Below, piece by piece: positions 51,081 through 61,383 of a stretch of DNA of 64,000 nucleotides (positions within the stretch are counted from its first letter, which is position 1; each line of letters starts with the position of its first letter). Made by a program: the position numbers and the translations under genes. Below the pieces are notes generated by a model. That model was given only the letters and a program-made list of their open reading frames with translations. It did no database searches and was not told where the DNA came from. Location: contig CANQPJ010000001.1 in the NCBI GenBank assembly GCA_947625755.1, positions 1 to 64,000 of the forward strand. Reading direction: 5' to 3'. The stretch comes from an uncultured Lachnospiraceae bacterium (lineage in GTDB: Bacteria; Bacillota; Clostridia; Lachnospirales; Lachnospiraceae).

Positions 51081-53909
51081 TTAATCCTGGGTTACACTTC
51101 CCGTATTATCACTCTTAACTGATTTTTTAAGATCTTTATCTTTTAGTTCTCCATAAAAATATTGGATGCAATTCTTCGCCAATTCTGCGGAATCATGAGA
51201 AGAATTACCAAATGGAATGACCGTCGACACACCGATTTTCGGATGATCATATGGAGCATATGCCACAAACAATGCATGGGAATTCCTGTGTTTGTTTTCC
51301 TGTGCCGTACCGGATTTGCCGGCAATCGCAATTTTTGTATCTTTGAAGAAATTACGAACGGTTCCCTGTGTTACAACTTCTCTCATACCTGTATGTATTG
51401 CATTCCAGGTACTATCAGAAGCCTCCACTTTATTTGATAATTTGGCTTTATTTTTATAAACCAATTTACCTTTCCTTGAATTAACCTTATGAATTAATGT
51501 CAGATTATAATTTTTACCTCCATTGGCTAAAGTCGAAACATATCTTGCAAGCTGTGCCGGCGTATAGGCATTGCTGCCCTGTCCGATTGCGGAATGAACT
51601 GCACTTTCTGTAGAAAAATGTGGTTCTCTTTCTGTAATTTCCACACCGGAAAGCATGTTAAGTCCAAGCAGTGTCGCATATTTTTCTATTTTTTCAAGTC
51701 CAACCGCACTATCATATGCGGTACCTTCGGACTCTCCCAATCTGTATCCCATCTCATAAAAGAAATAGTTACATGATTGTGCAAGTGCGTCCACCACATT
51801 GATATAACCATGCGTTCCCTGCGGATATATCCAGCATTTTGGTGATGGTTTAATCTTTTTAAATTTCCCTACAGCATTTATTGTTGTACCGGGGCTGATA
51901 ATCTGTTCTTCCAATGAGGTAACTGCCGTACACATCTTAAATGTTGAGCCGGGAGCTGTAGAACCCTGAGTCGCCCTGTTATATAGCGGATCAGACTGAT
52001 CATCTACTAATTTTGCCCAATAATCAGGATCAACGGTTCCCGATAACATATTGTTGTCATAGCTTGGATAAGTTACCATAGCTCTGATTTTTCCGTTATT
52101 CGGGTCTGTCATCACCACAGAGCCGGAACATGGATCTAATGCAAGCTGTGCCGGTGTAATTTTTAAACTTTTAATCTGATTGATAATAAATCTGTAAGTC
52201 TGATAGGAATCATGGGTAGATAAAAGACGATAGGTATCTTCATCTTTATCCAAAATTCCCTGATCGTACAGCAGCATACAGATTTGGCTGCCGGATATAC
52301 TTCCGTCAAGAATTCTGTATTTTGATACTAATTTTCCAAACGAATAATTCTTTTTAATATCATTGATAATGTGTTTTTTGATAATGTTATATGTTTCGCC
52401 GGTTGATAAATACGCATCTTTGATTTCTAAATTATCTAAATTAATCCAGTTCATTTTAATCGCATATTTAATAAAATCATTGAGGCTTAAATCGCCATCC
52501 ACATATTTCAAATATGTTTTATCTTCCAGATTAATTGATGATGAAATAAGTATTCCGTCATTTTTCAGCAAATCATATATATAATCACAGTAATCCTGAT
52601 ATTCATCTTTAAAATCGTTATATTTTGTTCCTTTGGAATTTAAGTCATGACTTATCTTTTCTACTGCTTCATTTACAGCTTTTTTGTATTTCAGTTTCAA
52701 ATCCTTTTCATTGGCACTTGCATTCTTTCCGGACAGGTTTTTCAAATGAACAACATTATTTGTTACCAGTTGGGAATATACTTTTTTAACTGATATATAA
52801 TGTAATTTTTCATCCGTTTCATTTTTCTCGTCAACGTCATAATTGACAATTTCAGAAATCAGTATTGCGGCAATCCGCTTTTCCAACATTGTGTAAACAG
52901 CTTTTTGTAATTTAGAATCAATCGTCAGATAAACATCATTCCCCGCAGCAGAATTTTTCTTTGAAATGGTACTTAATACTTTTCCCGTATTGTCGACAAA
53001 TATTTTTTCTTCGCCACGCTTTCCCTGAAGATATTCCTCCATGGAAGACTCAATTCCCGCCTTGCCGATTATATCGCTGGCTATATAATTTTTGCCTTTA
53101 TTGTTATAATCCTCCAGCTCGGTATCGGAAATTGTTCCTGTATATCCGATAATTGGAGCAAAATACTGACTCATATTATATTTTCGGACGGTCTGTTCTT
53201 CTACTGTAACACCGGGCAAATCAGCTTCATTTTCATATATTGCAACAACTGTTTTGTTAGAAACCTCTTTTGCAATAGTAACACCAAGATATTTTTGAGA
53301 AGAAATGGCATAAACATTATATCGGACTGCTATCATTTTCAGCAGCATTTCATCCGAACACTTCTGATGAATTTCAAATAAATCGTTTTTAATATAATTA
53401 ATAATTTCACCTGCTGAAGCATTGGAATAATCATGTCCGTTCTTCTTTAATCCCTGACCAAAAATATTTTCAAGAAAAATCTTTTTGGATGCATCTGATG
53501 TATAATTTGCCACCCATTTTCCATCACTGTTCAATGATATTGGAAAATCAACGATTACTTTATCTCCATAGCTTTCAATAATATTAATAGCCTTATATAC
53601 GATAGCGTTTAATTTTTCGTTTTTCTCATCAGAGCTGTCTATTTTATCTTCAATTTTAATTGTATAGGCAAGCTCATCATGCGCCAATACTTTCCCTTTT
53701 ACATCCAGAATTTTTCCTCTTGTCCCTGATGAATAAACAGTTTTTTCAGCCTTCTGGATATATGTACTCATGTAATAATTTTCATTGACAATCTGCAAAT
53801 CAAATAATCGATAAACAAGTACAGAAAATAGACCTATTAATATAAGGCTCATGATAAATATTCTTGATTTAATTGTTTTTAAAACCGTATATAAAAAATC
53901 ACTTATCAA
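51081..53909 (-). CDS. mrdA: Elongation penicillin-binding protein 2 with large insertion
   Basis: This 942-residue class B transpeptidase has an N-terminal membrane anchor (about 16-35), a dimerisation domain, and a transpeptidase domain with the nucleophile S655 in STFK, SCN near 713 and KSGT near 865. Typical PBP2 is 600-700 residues. The extra length is an insertion of about 230 residues (about 350-585) inside the transpeptidase domain, between LTIDSKLQKAV and DPCSGSVVMTDP; it is rich in Lys, Asp, Asn and Tyr. It sits after mreD, overlapping it by 11 bases, and works with RodA and MreBCD. Confidence 0.93.
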   Translation of the reverse strand: MISDFLYTVLKTIKSRIFIMSLILIGLFSVLVYRLFDLQIVNENYYMSTYIQKAEKTVYSSGTRGKILDVKGKVLAHDELAYTIKIEDKIDSSDEKNEKLNAIVYKAINIIESYGDKVIVDFPISLNSDGKWVANYTSDASKKIFLENIFGQGLKKNGHDYSNASAGEIINYIKNDLFEIHQKCSDEMLLKMIAVRYNVYAISSQKYLGVTIAKEVSNKTVVAIYENEADLPGVTVEEQTVRKYNMSQYFAPIIGYTGTISDTELEDYNNKGKNYIASDIIGKAGIESSMEEYLQGKRGEEKIFVDNTGKVLSTISKKNSAAGNDVYLTIDSKLQKAVYTMLEKRIAAILISEIVNYDVDEKNETDEKLHYISVKKVYSQLVTNNVVHLKNLSGKNASANEKDLKLKYKKAVNEAVEKISHDLNSKGTKYNDFKDEYQDYCDYIYDLLKNDGILISSSINLEDKTYLKYVDGDLSLNDFIKYAIKMNWINLDNLEIKDAYLSTGETYNIIKKHIINDIKKNYSFGKLVSKYRILDGSISGSQICMLLYDQGILDKDEDTYRLLSTHDSYQTYRFIINQIKSLKITPAQLALDPCSGSVVMTDPNNGKIRAMVTYPSYDNNMLSGTVDPDYWAKLVDDQSDPLYNRATQGSTAPGSTFKMCTAVTSLEEQIISPGTTINAVGKFKKIKPSPKCWIYPQGTHGYINVVDALAQSCNYFFYEMGYRLGESEGTAYDSAVGLEKIEKYATLLGLNMLSGVEITEREPHFSTESAVHSAIGQGSNAYTPAQLARYVSTLANGGKNYNLTLIHKVNSRKGKLVYKNKAKLSNKVEASDSTWNAIHTGMREVVTQGTVRNFFKDTKIAIAGKSGTAQENKHRNSHALFVAYAPYDHPKIGVSTVIPFGNSSHDSAELAKNCIQYFYGELKDKDLKKSVKSDNTGSVTQD

Positions 53910-54432
53910 AACTTAATGTATTCTCCTGTTTTAAAGTTAATATTTTTTCATTTAATAAATAAAATAGTTTATATAGAATAAATGCAACAAATGTAGTTAT
54001 AATCATTTCCGGAAAAATAATCTTTTCAAAATAAAATGAAAAATCTAATTTATTTCTCAATAGAAATCTAAATATATATAACAAAACATTATATATAAAA
54101 TCGCTTGTAAATACTAAAACCATGGGCATAAATACATGATTACTGTAAAACATTTTTTTAAACAGACCGCTAAAAAAGCCCATATACATGTATATTAATC
54201 CATACAGTCCAATGACGTCTCCAAAAAAAATATCCACCAAAAGTCCGCAAATTAATCCGGTGACACTGCCATAGTTGCAGCCTCGCATAAAACCGAAAAT
54301 ACATGTTACAAATAAAAGAAAGTTTGGTGTTGCAACAACATCGGAATTTGCAAGGGAAATCTCGCTTTGCAATACAAATGATATAATGATTATGAGTGCA
54401 GTTATGGATATTTTTATAACTCTATGTTTCAT
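53899..54432 (-). CDS. mreD: Rod-shape protein MreD
   Basis: This 177-residue integral membrane protein has about five or six hydrophobic helices and belongs to the elongasome. There are few conserved motifs; GLICGLLVDIFFGDVIGLYGLIYM at about 60-83 is the typical core, and position between mreC and PBP2 confirms the call. Confidence 0.88.
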   Translation of the reverse strand: MKHRVIKISITALIIIISFVLQSEISLANSDVVATPNFLLFVTCIFGFMRGCNYGSVTGLICGLLVDIFFGDVIGLYGLIYMYMGFFSGLFKKMFYSNHVFMPMVLVFTSDFIYNVLLYIFRFLLRNKLDFSFYFEKIIFPEMIITTFVAFILYKLFYLLNEKILTLKQENTLSFDK

Positions 54433-54450
54433 GGGAACCTTCCTCTACCG

Positions 54451-55302
54451 TTAATCTTTTAATTGTTCCTTCATATCTGTAATGACCAGCACTTCGTCAA
54501 TATGCTGAAAATCCACTACCGGCACAATCTGTCCGGACTGTGTCAATTCATTCGAATCTTTTGAAATTTTCGAAACATATCCAACCAATATTCCCGGAAG
54601 AAATTTATTACTGATTCTGGAAGTGACAACCATATCGCCCTCTGCAATTTTTGCTTCCTTTTTTATCTCTGTAATGTTCATTACTCCATCATCAATTAAT
54701 TTTAAATCTCCACTGGCTATTCCCGTATCTGATGTATTGGCAAAAGAGACACTGACACTGCTTTCATCATCAATAATAGCGCGCACCTTTGCATAATTTT
54801 TTCCAACGTCGTAGACAATTCCAACCAGTCCGCCTCCACTGATGACATTCATGTCTTCTTTAATACCATCCTCGGAGCCTTTATCGATAGTAAAAATATT
54901 AAAAAAATTACCGGTATCTTTTGCGATAACTCTTGCCCCGACTTTTTTTAAAGAAGAATAATCCTTATCCAACTGATATAAATTGCGAAGTCTGGTAAGC
55001 TCATACTTATTCTGCGCTAACAGACTGTTTTCTTCCGTCAGTTCATCTACCTGATTTTTTAATTTGTCATTTTCGCTCTTCAGTTTCTTTACAGACTTAA
55101 TTAAATCAGATTTATCTGTAAACCAGCCGCCAATATGATTAATTCCGTCCTGTAAAGGAATAACAACAACACCGGCAACTGTTTTAAAAGGTTTTGAAAA
55201 ACTATTAACAGCTACAGATAAAATAAGCGCGGCAATACATACCAATGTTAATATAAAAATTAAAATTTTAGGCTTTATGGTTATTTTACTTGGTTTTTTC
55301 AT
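54451..55302 (-). CDS. mreC: Rod-shape protein MreC
   Basis: This 283-residue protein has a short basic tail, one transmembrane helix (about 11-33), a coiled coil (about 65-105, KSENDKLKNQVDELTEENSL) and a beta-rich C-terminal part. It links MreB filaments to PBP2 outside the membrane. I start at the ATG at 55302, behind AAAGGTGAG; the GTG three codons earlier lies inside the ribosome site. Confidence 0.92.
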   Translation of the reverse strand: MKKPSKITIKPKILIFILTLVCIAALILSVAVNSFSKPFKTVAGVVVIPLQDGINHIGGWFTDKSDLIKSVKKLKSENDKLKNQVDELTEENSLLAQNKYELTRLRNLYQLDKDYSSLKKVGARVIAKDTGNFFNIFTIDKGSEDGIKEDMNVISGGGLVGIVYDVGKNYAKVRAIIDDESSVSVSFANTSDTGIASGDLKLIDDGVMNITEIKKEAKIAEGDMVVTSRISNKFLPGILVGYVSKISKDSNELTQSGQIVPVVDFQHIDEVLVITDMKEQLKD

Positions 55303-55339
55303 TTTGCTCACCTTTTCGCATGATTAATTAGAGAACAGT

Positions 55340-56374
55340 TTAAAACGAACTTTCTCTTGGCTCGTACATTAATTTTCTATATCCGGAATCAGACATAATG
55401 ATTGAAATTCCACGAATAACCGATTCTCCCGGATTTTTGATGGTATTTACTTTTAACTCCGTTTCGATTTCAATTAATTTATCTAAATTTGCAATTTCTG
55501 AAGAAGCGCCTGTAAGATAAAGTCCAATATCAATAATATCAGCTGTCAGTTCCGGTGGAGTCCTCTCAAGTAAATTCTTGATTGCCTCAATAATATCATC
55601 AAAAAATTGTTTGATTGCCTCATATATTGTATCTTTTGATACACCACGTTCAGATGGCAGTCCGGTAATGACATTTCTCCCATATACATATAAAATATCA
55701 TCATCCATGTCATCATCCTCTTCATTATACATGGCATCGGATAGTTTACATTTAATCTGTTCTGCGGTTTTAAGACCTATGAGAATATTGTATTTTCTCT
55801 TTACAATGTCACAAATCATCTGATCTAAACGGTTTCCACCCATCTTGACAATTCGACTGACTACAATACCACCATGGGAAATAACTGAAATTTCCGTAGT
55901 GTCCGCACCGATATTAATAATCATATTTCCTCTCGAACTTGTCATGTCAATTCCAAGACCTACAGCATCTGCAATAGGTTTTTCAACGATTTTGATTTCT
56001 CTTGCCTTGATGTCAGATTTTGCTACGACTTCATAAAATGCTCTTTTTTCAACTTCGGTAATATCCGCCGGAACAGCAATACAAAATCTTCCCATCTTGC
56101 TTCCTCTCGGACCGGTCATTTTTTTGAAAAACTGTTCAAAGAGCATTTTCATGCTTTTTAAATCTGCAATAACACCATATCTGATTGGAAAAACAACTTT
56201 AATATTATCCGGAGCTTTTTCGTACATTTTATAAGCCTCATCTCCGATTTCAAACAATTCATTTTTATTTTTAATTGCTATAATATTTTTTTCATTTAAA
56301 GTTGTTTTGGTCATTCCATTATATATCTTAATATTGCTTGTACCAAAATCTATCCCATAAACACTTCTGCTCAT
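55340..56374 (-). CDS. mreB: MreB-family actin-like protein
   Basis: This 344-residue filament protein guides sidewall synthesis. The phosphate-1 motif is GIDFGTSNIKIY (8-19), the phosphate-2 region NIGADTTEISVIS near 154 and the adenosine motif TGASSEIANL near 291. It has an unusual acidic loop (NEEDDDMDDD, about 216-225) before the GRNVITGLPS region. The differences from the common DLGTANT start mark it as a diverged MreB/Mbl. It heads mreB-mreC-mreD-PBP2. Confidence 0.9.
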   Translation of the reverse strand: MSRSVYGIDFGTSNIKIYNGMTKTTLNEKNIIAIKNKNELFEIGDEAYKMYEKAPDNIKVVFPIRYGVIADLKSMKMLFEQFFKKMTGPRGSKMGRFCIAVPADITEVEKRAFYEVVAKSDIKAREIKIVEKPIADAVGLGIDMTSSRGNMIINIGADTTEISVISHGGIVVSRIVKMGGNRLDQMICDIVKRKYNILIGLKTAEQIKCKLSDAMYNEEDDDMDDDILYVYGRNVITGLPSERGVSKDTIYEAIKQFFDDIIEAIKNLLERTPPELTADIIDIGLYLTGASSEIANLDKLIEIETELKVNTIKNPGESVIRGISIIMSDSGYRKLMYEPRESSF

Positions 56375-56434
56375 GCTATATTATATCCTTTCATATTTGT
56401 TATCAGGTTTTAGGAAATCAATATTATGCTTCAC

Positions 56435-57121
56435 TTATAATTGGGCACATTCTTTCAGACTGCAATAGGCATTATCACCAATAATAATATGGTCTAACAG
56501 TCTAATCCCTATCATGGCGCCCGCTTTTTTTACCCGGACTGTACTTTTTATGTCATCCTGACTGGGTTCAGGGTCCCCGCTGGGATGATTGTGAATCAAA
56601 ACAATATTAACACAATTACATTTCAGGGCTTCTATAAAAATTTCTCTTGGAGAAATAAGGGACTGATTAATCGTGCCTGAACTAATCAGCTTGTCCTTAA
56701 TTAATTTGCATTTCGTATCAAGAAACATTACATACAGATGCTCCTGCTCTAAGTGCCTTAATTTTTCCATATAGAAATCTGCTATGATTTCAGAACAGTT
56801 ATACCTCGTCTGATTGCTGAAGCTGGTTCGCGCAATCCGCTTGACCAGTTCTACTACACATAATATCTGTACAGCCTTTACCTTTCCTATTCCATTCATA
56901 TTCATCAGCTGTTCATAGGAAAGATGCGTCAGGGATAAAACACTGATATTTCCCTCTTCATTCTGAAGCATTTTTTTTGCCAGTTCTTTTACATTACAGC
57001 CTTTTGTTCCTGTGCGTAAAATTACTGCAAGCAATTCAATGTCTGTCACAGACTCCACTCCATATTTGAAACATTTCTCATATGGGCGTTCTTCTTTTGG
57101 CAGATTTTTTATTTTATTCAT
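56435..57121 (-). CDS. radC: RadC-family JAB-domain protein
   Basis: This 228-residue protein has an N-terminal helix-hairpin-helix region (MNGIGKVKAVQI near 74-85) and a C-terminal JAB/MPN metalloprotease-like domain with the zinc motif HNHPSGDPEPSQDD near 177-190. Despite the name, a role in repair is not established. It is placed just before mreB, a common order in bacteria. GGAGG supports the start. Confidence 0.92.
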   Translation of the reverse strand: MNKIKNLPKEERPYEKCFKYGVESVTDIELLAVILRTGTKGCNVKELAKKMLQNEEGNISVLSLTHLSYEQLMNMNGIGKVKAVQILCVVELVKRIARTSFSNQTRYNCSEIIADFYMEKLRHLEQEHLYVMFLDTKCKLIKDKLISSGTINQSLISPREIFIEALKCNCVNIVLIHNHPSGDPEPSQDDIKSTVRVKKAGAMIGIRLLDHIIIGDNAYCSLKECAQL

Positions 57122-57254
57122 ATTCCTCCATTTCCGCTCTCTCCGAGTACAAGGGAAAAACGTTTTTGAAGAAATATTTAATCTTAATTATTGTATCACA
57201 TTAAATTTTCCGTGTATATGTTTTTTCCAATAAAAGGGAAATAACAACAAAAGA

Positions 57255-58538
57255 TTACAAAATAGTAATCAAATCGTCATGAACCATATTCTGAAAGGCT
57301 TTCATAATCCCAAATTTTGCATGCTCCCATGTTAATCCGCCCTGAAAATATACTGCATATGGCGGCTTAATTGGTCCATCTGCACTCAATTCAATGGAGG
57401 AACCTGAAATAAACGCTCCTGCAGCCATAATCACAGGGGCATCATACCCCGGCATATCCCATGGCTCCGGCATCAGATGACTGTCGATTGGGGCGGCTGC
57501 CTGTATCCCTTTACAAAAAGCAATCACACAGTCCGGATTACCAAATTCAATGGCTTGTATAATATCATGTCTGCTTTCCCTGCTGTCTGGAATCACTTTG
57601 AAATTATATTTTTCAAAAAGACCGGCTGCAAAAACTGCTCCTTTTAATGCGCTTGCCACAACGGTAGGAGCTAAAAACAGCCCCTGATATAACTGGCTCA
57701 TAATTCCTAAATTTGCACCGACTTCTTTTCCAAGCCCCGGGGTGGTAAGTCGATAGGCGCATTTTTCAATACATTTCTTCGTTCCGCAGATATAACCTCC
57801 AATTGGAGCAAGTCCGCCTCCCGGATTTTTAATCAATGAACCTACAACCATATCTGCACCTGCATCCGATGGCTCATTGGTTTCAACAAATTCACCATAA
57901 CAATTATCCACCATAACCGTTATATCAGGATTGATTGACTTTATAAAAGAAATTACCTTACCGATTTTCTCCACAGACAATGTAGGTCTTGTCGCATATC
58001 CTTTGGAGCGTTGAATACCTATAAGAGTAACTCCCTCCAGTTTTGACTGAATTGTATCATAATCAAAATCACCATTTTCTAATAAATCAACCTGGTCGTA
58101 TGTAATACCATACTCGAAAAGACTTCCTGTAGAAGGTCTGATGCCGATTACTTCTTCTAATGTATCATATGGTTTTCCACTAATATACATCAGTTTGTCA
58201 CCCGGACGTAAATTTGCTGACAAAGCAATCCCAAGTGCGTGTGTTCCACAGGTAATCTGCGGGCGCACCAATGCATCTTCCGTATGAAAAATACTGGCGT
58301 ATACTTTTTCAAGCGTCTCACGTCCTAAATCGTTATAACCGTAACCGGTTGTTGCTGCAAAATGGGCCTCTGACACTTTATTTGCCTGCAGTGCTGATAA
58401 CACTTTTAATTGATTATATTCTGCAATTTTGTCTATTTTTTGAAATCTTTGTGATAATTCTTCAATAATATTATCTGCAATTTTCAAAACTTTTTCATCA
58501 ATGCCCATCTGTTTATACATTTCATTTAATTCATTCAT
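57255..58538 (-). CDS. YnbB-like PLP-dependent lyase-family protein
   Basis: This 427-residue fold-type I PLP protein belongs to the methionine gamma-lyase / aluminum-resistance (YnbB) family. The Schiff-base Lys is expected in the GADMVVGSLIKNPGGG stretch near 230-245, and MVDNCYGEFVE near 212 is typical. The reaction is not established. It overlaps miaA by four bases, an order (miaA-ynbB) conserved in Firmicutes. Confidence 0.88.
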   Translation of the reverse strand: MNELNEMYKQMGIDEKVLKIADNIIEELSQRFQKIDKIAEYNQLKVLSALQANKVSEAHFAATTGYGYNDLGRETLEKVYASIFHTEDALVRPQITCGTHALGIALSANLRPGDKLMYISGKPYDTLEEVIGIRPSTGSLFEYGITYDQVDLLENGDFDYDTIQSKLEGVTLIGIQRSKGYATRPTLSVEKIGKVISFIKSINPDITVMVDNCYGEFVETNEPSDAGADMVVGSLIKNPGGGLAPIGGYICGTKKCIEKCAYRLTTPGLGKEVGANLGIMSQLYQGLFLAPTVVASALKGAVFAAGLFEKYNFKVIPDSRESRHDIIQAIEFGNPDCVIAFCKGIQAAAPIDSHLMPEPWDMPGYDAPVIMAAGAFISGSSIELSADGPIKPPYAVYFQGGLTWEHAKFGIMKAFQNMVHDDLITIL

Positions 58539-59488
58539 ACTTTATCCTTTATTATGTTTCTTTTTTTTAAATTAATAAGCATTTCCTCTAATATTTTTTC
58601 CTGATTATACTGATATTTATCAATGTCAATCATTGTAACATCCTTTTCCCTTCGAAACCATGTAAGCTGTCTTTTTGCAAAATGCCGGGTATTCTTTTTG
58701 ATTAATTCTGTGGCATCTTCCAGTGAAATATTATTTTCAATATAATCAATAATTTCTTTGTATCCGATTCCCTGCATTGAAACCATATTTTTATTGCATC
58801 CATTATCTAAAAGCGTCTCTACTTCTTTAATCAATCCGTTTTCCAACATATCGTCTACACGTTGATTAATTCTGTCATAGAGCAGTTTCCTTTTATCGTT
58901 TAATACAAAATAAGCAAAATTGTATGGAGATTTCTTATTTCTCTGCTCAATATTATGACTGGAAATGGATTTGCCGGTGTCATGGTAATATTCCAATGCC
59001 CGAATCATGCGTTTTACATTATTACAATGAATTGCATCTGCAGAAACAGGATCAATTTCTTTTAACATATTGTGTAAATATTCATTTCCTTTATTGCGGG
59101 CGATTTCTTCCAATTCTTTTCTATAGATGTGATTGTCATCTGTTCGGTCAAAGTCTATATCGTACAATAGCGCCTGAATATAAAAACCGGTTCCGCCTAC
59201 AATCATTGGAATTTTTCCTTTATTATAAATTTCTGAAACAGCCTGCTGTGCCATGGTCTTAAAAACATGAACATTAAATTCTTCTGCAGGATCTAAAACA
59301 TTAATCAAATAATGGGGAATCCCCTGCGTTTCCTGCTCGGAAATTTTTGCAGAACCAATATCCATGCCTTTATACACCTGTATGGAATCAGCGCTGATAA
59401 TTTCGCCATTGATTCTTTTTGCCAGTTCAATGGAAAGTTTTGTTTTTCCAACCGCTGTAGGGCCGGTTAAAACTACCAGTTCATTCAT
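58535..59488 (-). CDS. miaA: tRNA dimethylallyltransferase MiaA
   Basis: This 317-residue enzyme adds an isopentenyl group to adenosine 37 of tRNAs reading UNN codons, including the tRNA-Leu in this window. P-loop GPTAVGKTKLS (8-18), the Asp in SADSIQVYKGMDIGSAK, and the VGGTGFYIQALL and QLTWFRRE motifs are visible. It follows mutL by 19 bases. Confidence 0.96.
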   Translation of the reverse strand: MNELVVLTGPTAVGKTKLSIELAKRINGEIISADSIQVYKGMDIGSAKISEQETQGIPHYLINVLDPAEEFNVHVFKTMAQQAVSEIYNKGKIPMIVGGTGFYIQALLYDIDFDRTDDNHIYRKELEEIARNKGNEYLHNMLKEIDPVSADAIHCNNVKRMIRALEYYHDTGKSISSHNIEQRNKKSPYNFAYFVLNDKRKLLYDRINQRVDDMLENGLIKEVETLLDNGCNKNMVSMQGIGYKEIIDYIENNISLEDATELIKKNTRHFAKRQLTWFRREKDVTMIDIDKYQYNQEKILEEMLINLKKRNIIKDKV

Positions 59489-59507
59489 AAATGCTCCTTA
59501 TATTTTT

Positions 59508-61364
59508 TTAAATAATCCGCTTAAATTTTTTCTCAAGTTCATATTTACTCATTGATATAATGGTCGGTCTGCCATGAGGGCAGTTATAAGGATTTTCCAG
59601 AGACAGCAGCTGGGTAATCAGTTGGTCTGCCTCCGCAAAGGACATTTTACTGTTGCCTTTTACTGCCGCTTTGCAGGACATGGATGCAATTTTGTCAGTC
59701 AGAATATCCGGCGACATTTTTCCCGCTTCATTCGTAAGATTGTCGATAATTTCCATCAATACATCCTGACTGTCAAGAGTATATAAATCTGAAGGAACGC
59801 CTCTGACAGTAAAATCCTGTCCCCCAAATGATTCGATTTCAAAACCGATTTCCTTAAAATTATCCAAATATTTTTCTATTAAGTTCGCTTCATTCATTGA
59901 TAAGCTGAGAATAATCGGTGGATTAATCATCTGGGTAGATACCTGTTTACTCTTTCGTTTTTCCATTAATGCCTCAAACATGACTTTTTCGTGAGCCGCA
60001 TGCTGGTCAATAATATACATTTTGTCACCATATTCTACAATCCAGTAAGTATCAAAAACCTGACCGATAATTTTATGCTTATCTTTTGCTATATTACTTA
60101 AAAAATTATCATAAACATCCGTAACTTCCCGTTGGATTGGCTTACCCTGCTCAAGGGATAATGCATTTCGATTCTCCTGCAAAGGATTCACGGAATCTGA
60201 AGCAGATGTATTATGATACGCGGTCTCTTCCCGAACCACATTATTTTGTGTATATTTTGAGCTTTTATCTCTTTCATCAAATAATTTCTGCCTTTTTGTT
60301 TCAAACGGTTCCGGTGTATATTTTATATTTTCTTTTTTCTCAATATCCTGATGCAGCTTTACATCAATAATATTCGGTTTTTCAATCAGGGCATTATGAA
60401 CCCAGTCCGAAATCATTGGATAAATTTTTTCTGATTTTCGAAACCGGAGTTCCATTTTGGAAGGATGTACGTTCACATCTAAATATTCCGGATTAATTTC
60501 AAAATTAATTACCGTAAAAGGATACTTATGCTGCATTAAAATAAATTTATATCCATCCTCTATCGCTTTTGAGATAATATTACTTTTAATATACCTGCCA
60601 TTGATAAAATAATTTTCATAAGTCCGGTTTCCTTTAGAAATAATGGCTTTTCCAATATACCCTGTTATTTTCATAAAGTCATTTTCTTCGTTGAGACGGA
60701 TAATATTATCTGTAATTTCTTTTCCATAGATACTGTAAATTACATCTTTTAAATTTCCATTCCCGGAAGTATGGATTCTGACTCTTCCATTGGTCTTAAA
60801 GCTTATGGCAATTTCCGGATGGGAAAGCGCAATTTTTTCCACAATATCTGAAACATAACCTGATTCCGTCTGCGCTGTCCGCAAAAACTTACGCCTTGCC
60901 GGTGTATTAAAAAAAATATTATTTACAATGAATGTTGTGCCTACAGGAATACCGATTTCTTCATACCCGACTTCTTTTCCCCCTTCAATTCTATATCGGA
61001 TACCTTCCATACTGGAATTGGTTCTGGTCAGTAATTCAACCTGACAGACAGCGGCAATGCTGGACAATGCCTCACCACGGAAACCAAGAGAGGTCACACA
61101 TAAAAGGTCCGCCGCGGTTTTAATTTTACTTGTCGTATGCCGTAAAAAAGCAGTTCTGACATCTTCTTTTTCAATTCCTATGCCATTGTCAGTAATTCTG
61201 ATGGACTTCATTCCGCCATCCTCAATTTCTACAGAAATCATTGTGGCGCCTGCATCAATCGCATTTTCCATCAATTCTTTTACAATGGAGGAAGGTCTCT
61301 CTACAACTTCTCCTGCCGCTATTTTATTGATAGTATTTTCATCCAGTTCTTTTATATTACCCAT
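59508..61364 (-). CDS. mutL: DNA mismatch repair protein MutL (endonuclease type)
   Basis: This 618-residue protein links MutS to strand removal. The N-terminal GHKL ATPase has ELMENAIDAGAT, DNGIGIE and GFRGEALSSIA. The C-terminal domain carries DQHAAHEKVMFE, the DQHAxxExxxxE metal motif of latent endonuclease MutL, as expected where MutH is absent. The ATG at 61364 is behind GGGGAGA; an upstream TTG is less likely. It follows mutS by 19 bases. Confidence 0.96.
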   Translation of the reverse strand: MGNIKELDENTINKIAAGEVVERPSSIVKELMENAIDAGATMISVEIEDGGMKSIRITDNGIGIEKEDVRTAFLRHTTSKIKTAADLLCVTSLGFRGEALSSIAAVCQVELLTRTNSSMEGIRYRIEGGKEVGYEEIGIPVGTTFIVNNIFFNTPARRKFLRTAQTESGYVSDIVEKIALSHPEIAISFKTNGRVRIHTSGNGNLKDVIYSIYGKEITDNIIRLNEENDFMKITGYIGKAIISKGNRTYENYFINGRYIKSNIISKAIEDGYKFILMQHKYPFTVINFEINPEYLDVNVHPSKMELRFRKSEKIYPMISDWVHNALIEKPNIIDVKLHQDIEKKENIKYTPEPFETKRQKLFDERDKSSKYTQNNVVREETAYHNTSASDSVNPLQENRNALSLEQGKPIQREVTDVYDNFLSNIAKDKHKIIGQVFDTYWIVEYGDKMYIIDQHAAHEKVMFEALMEKRKSKQVSTQMINPPIILSLSMNEANLIEKYLDNFKEIGFEIESFGGQDFTVRGVPSDLYTLDSQDVLMEIIDNLTNEAGKMSPDILTDKIASMSCKAAVKGNSKMSFAEADQLITQLLSLENPYNCPHGRPTIISMSKYELEKKFKRII

Positions 61365-61383
61365 AATCCGTCTCCCCAAAATA

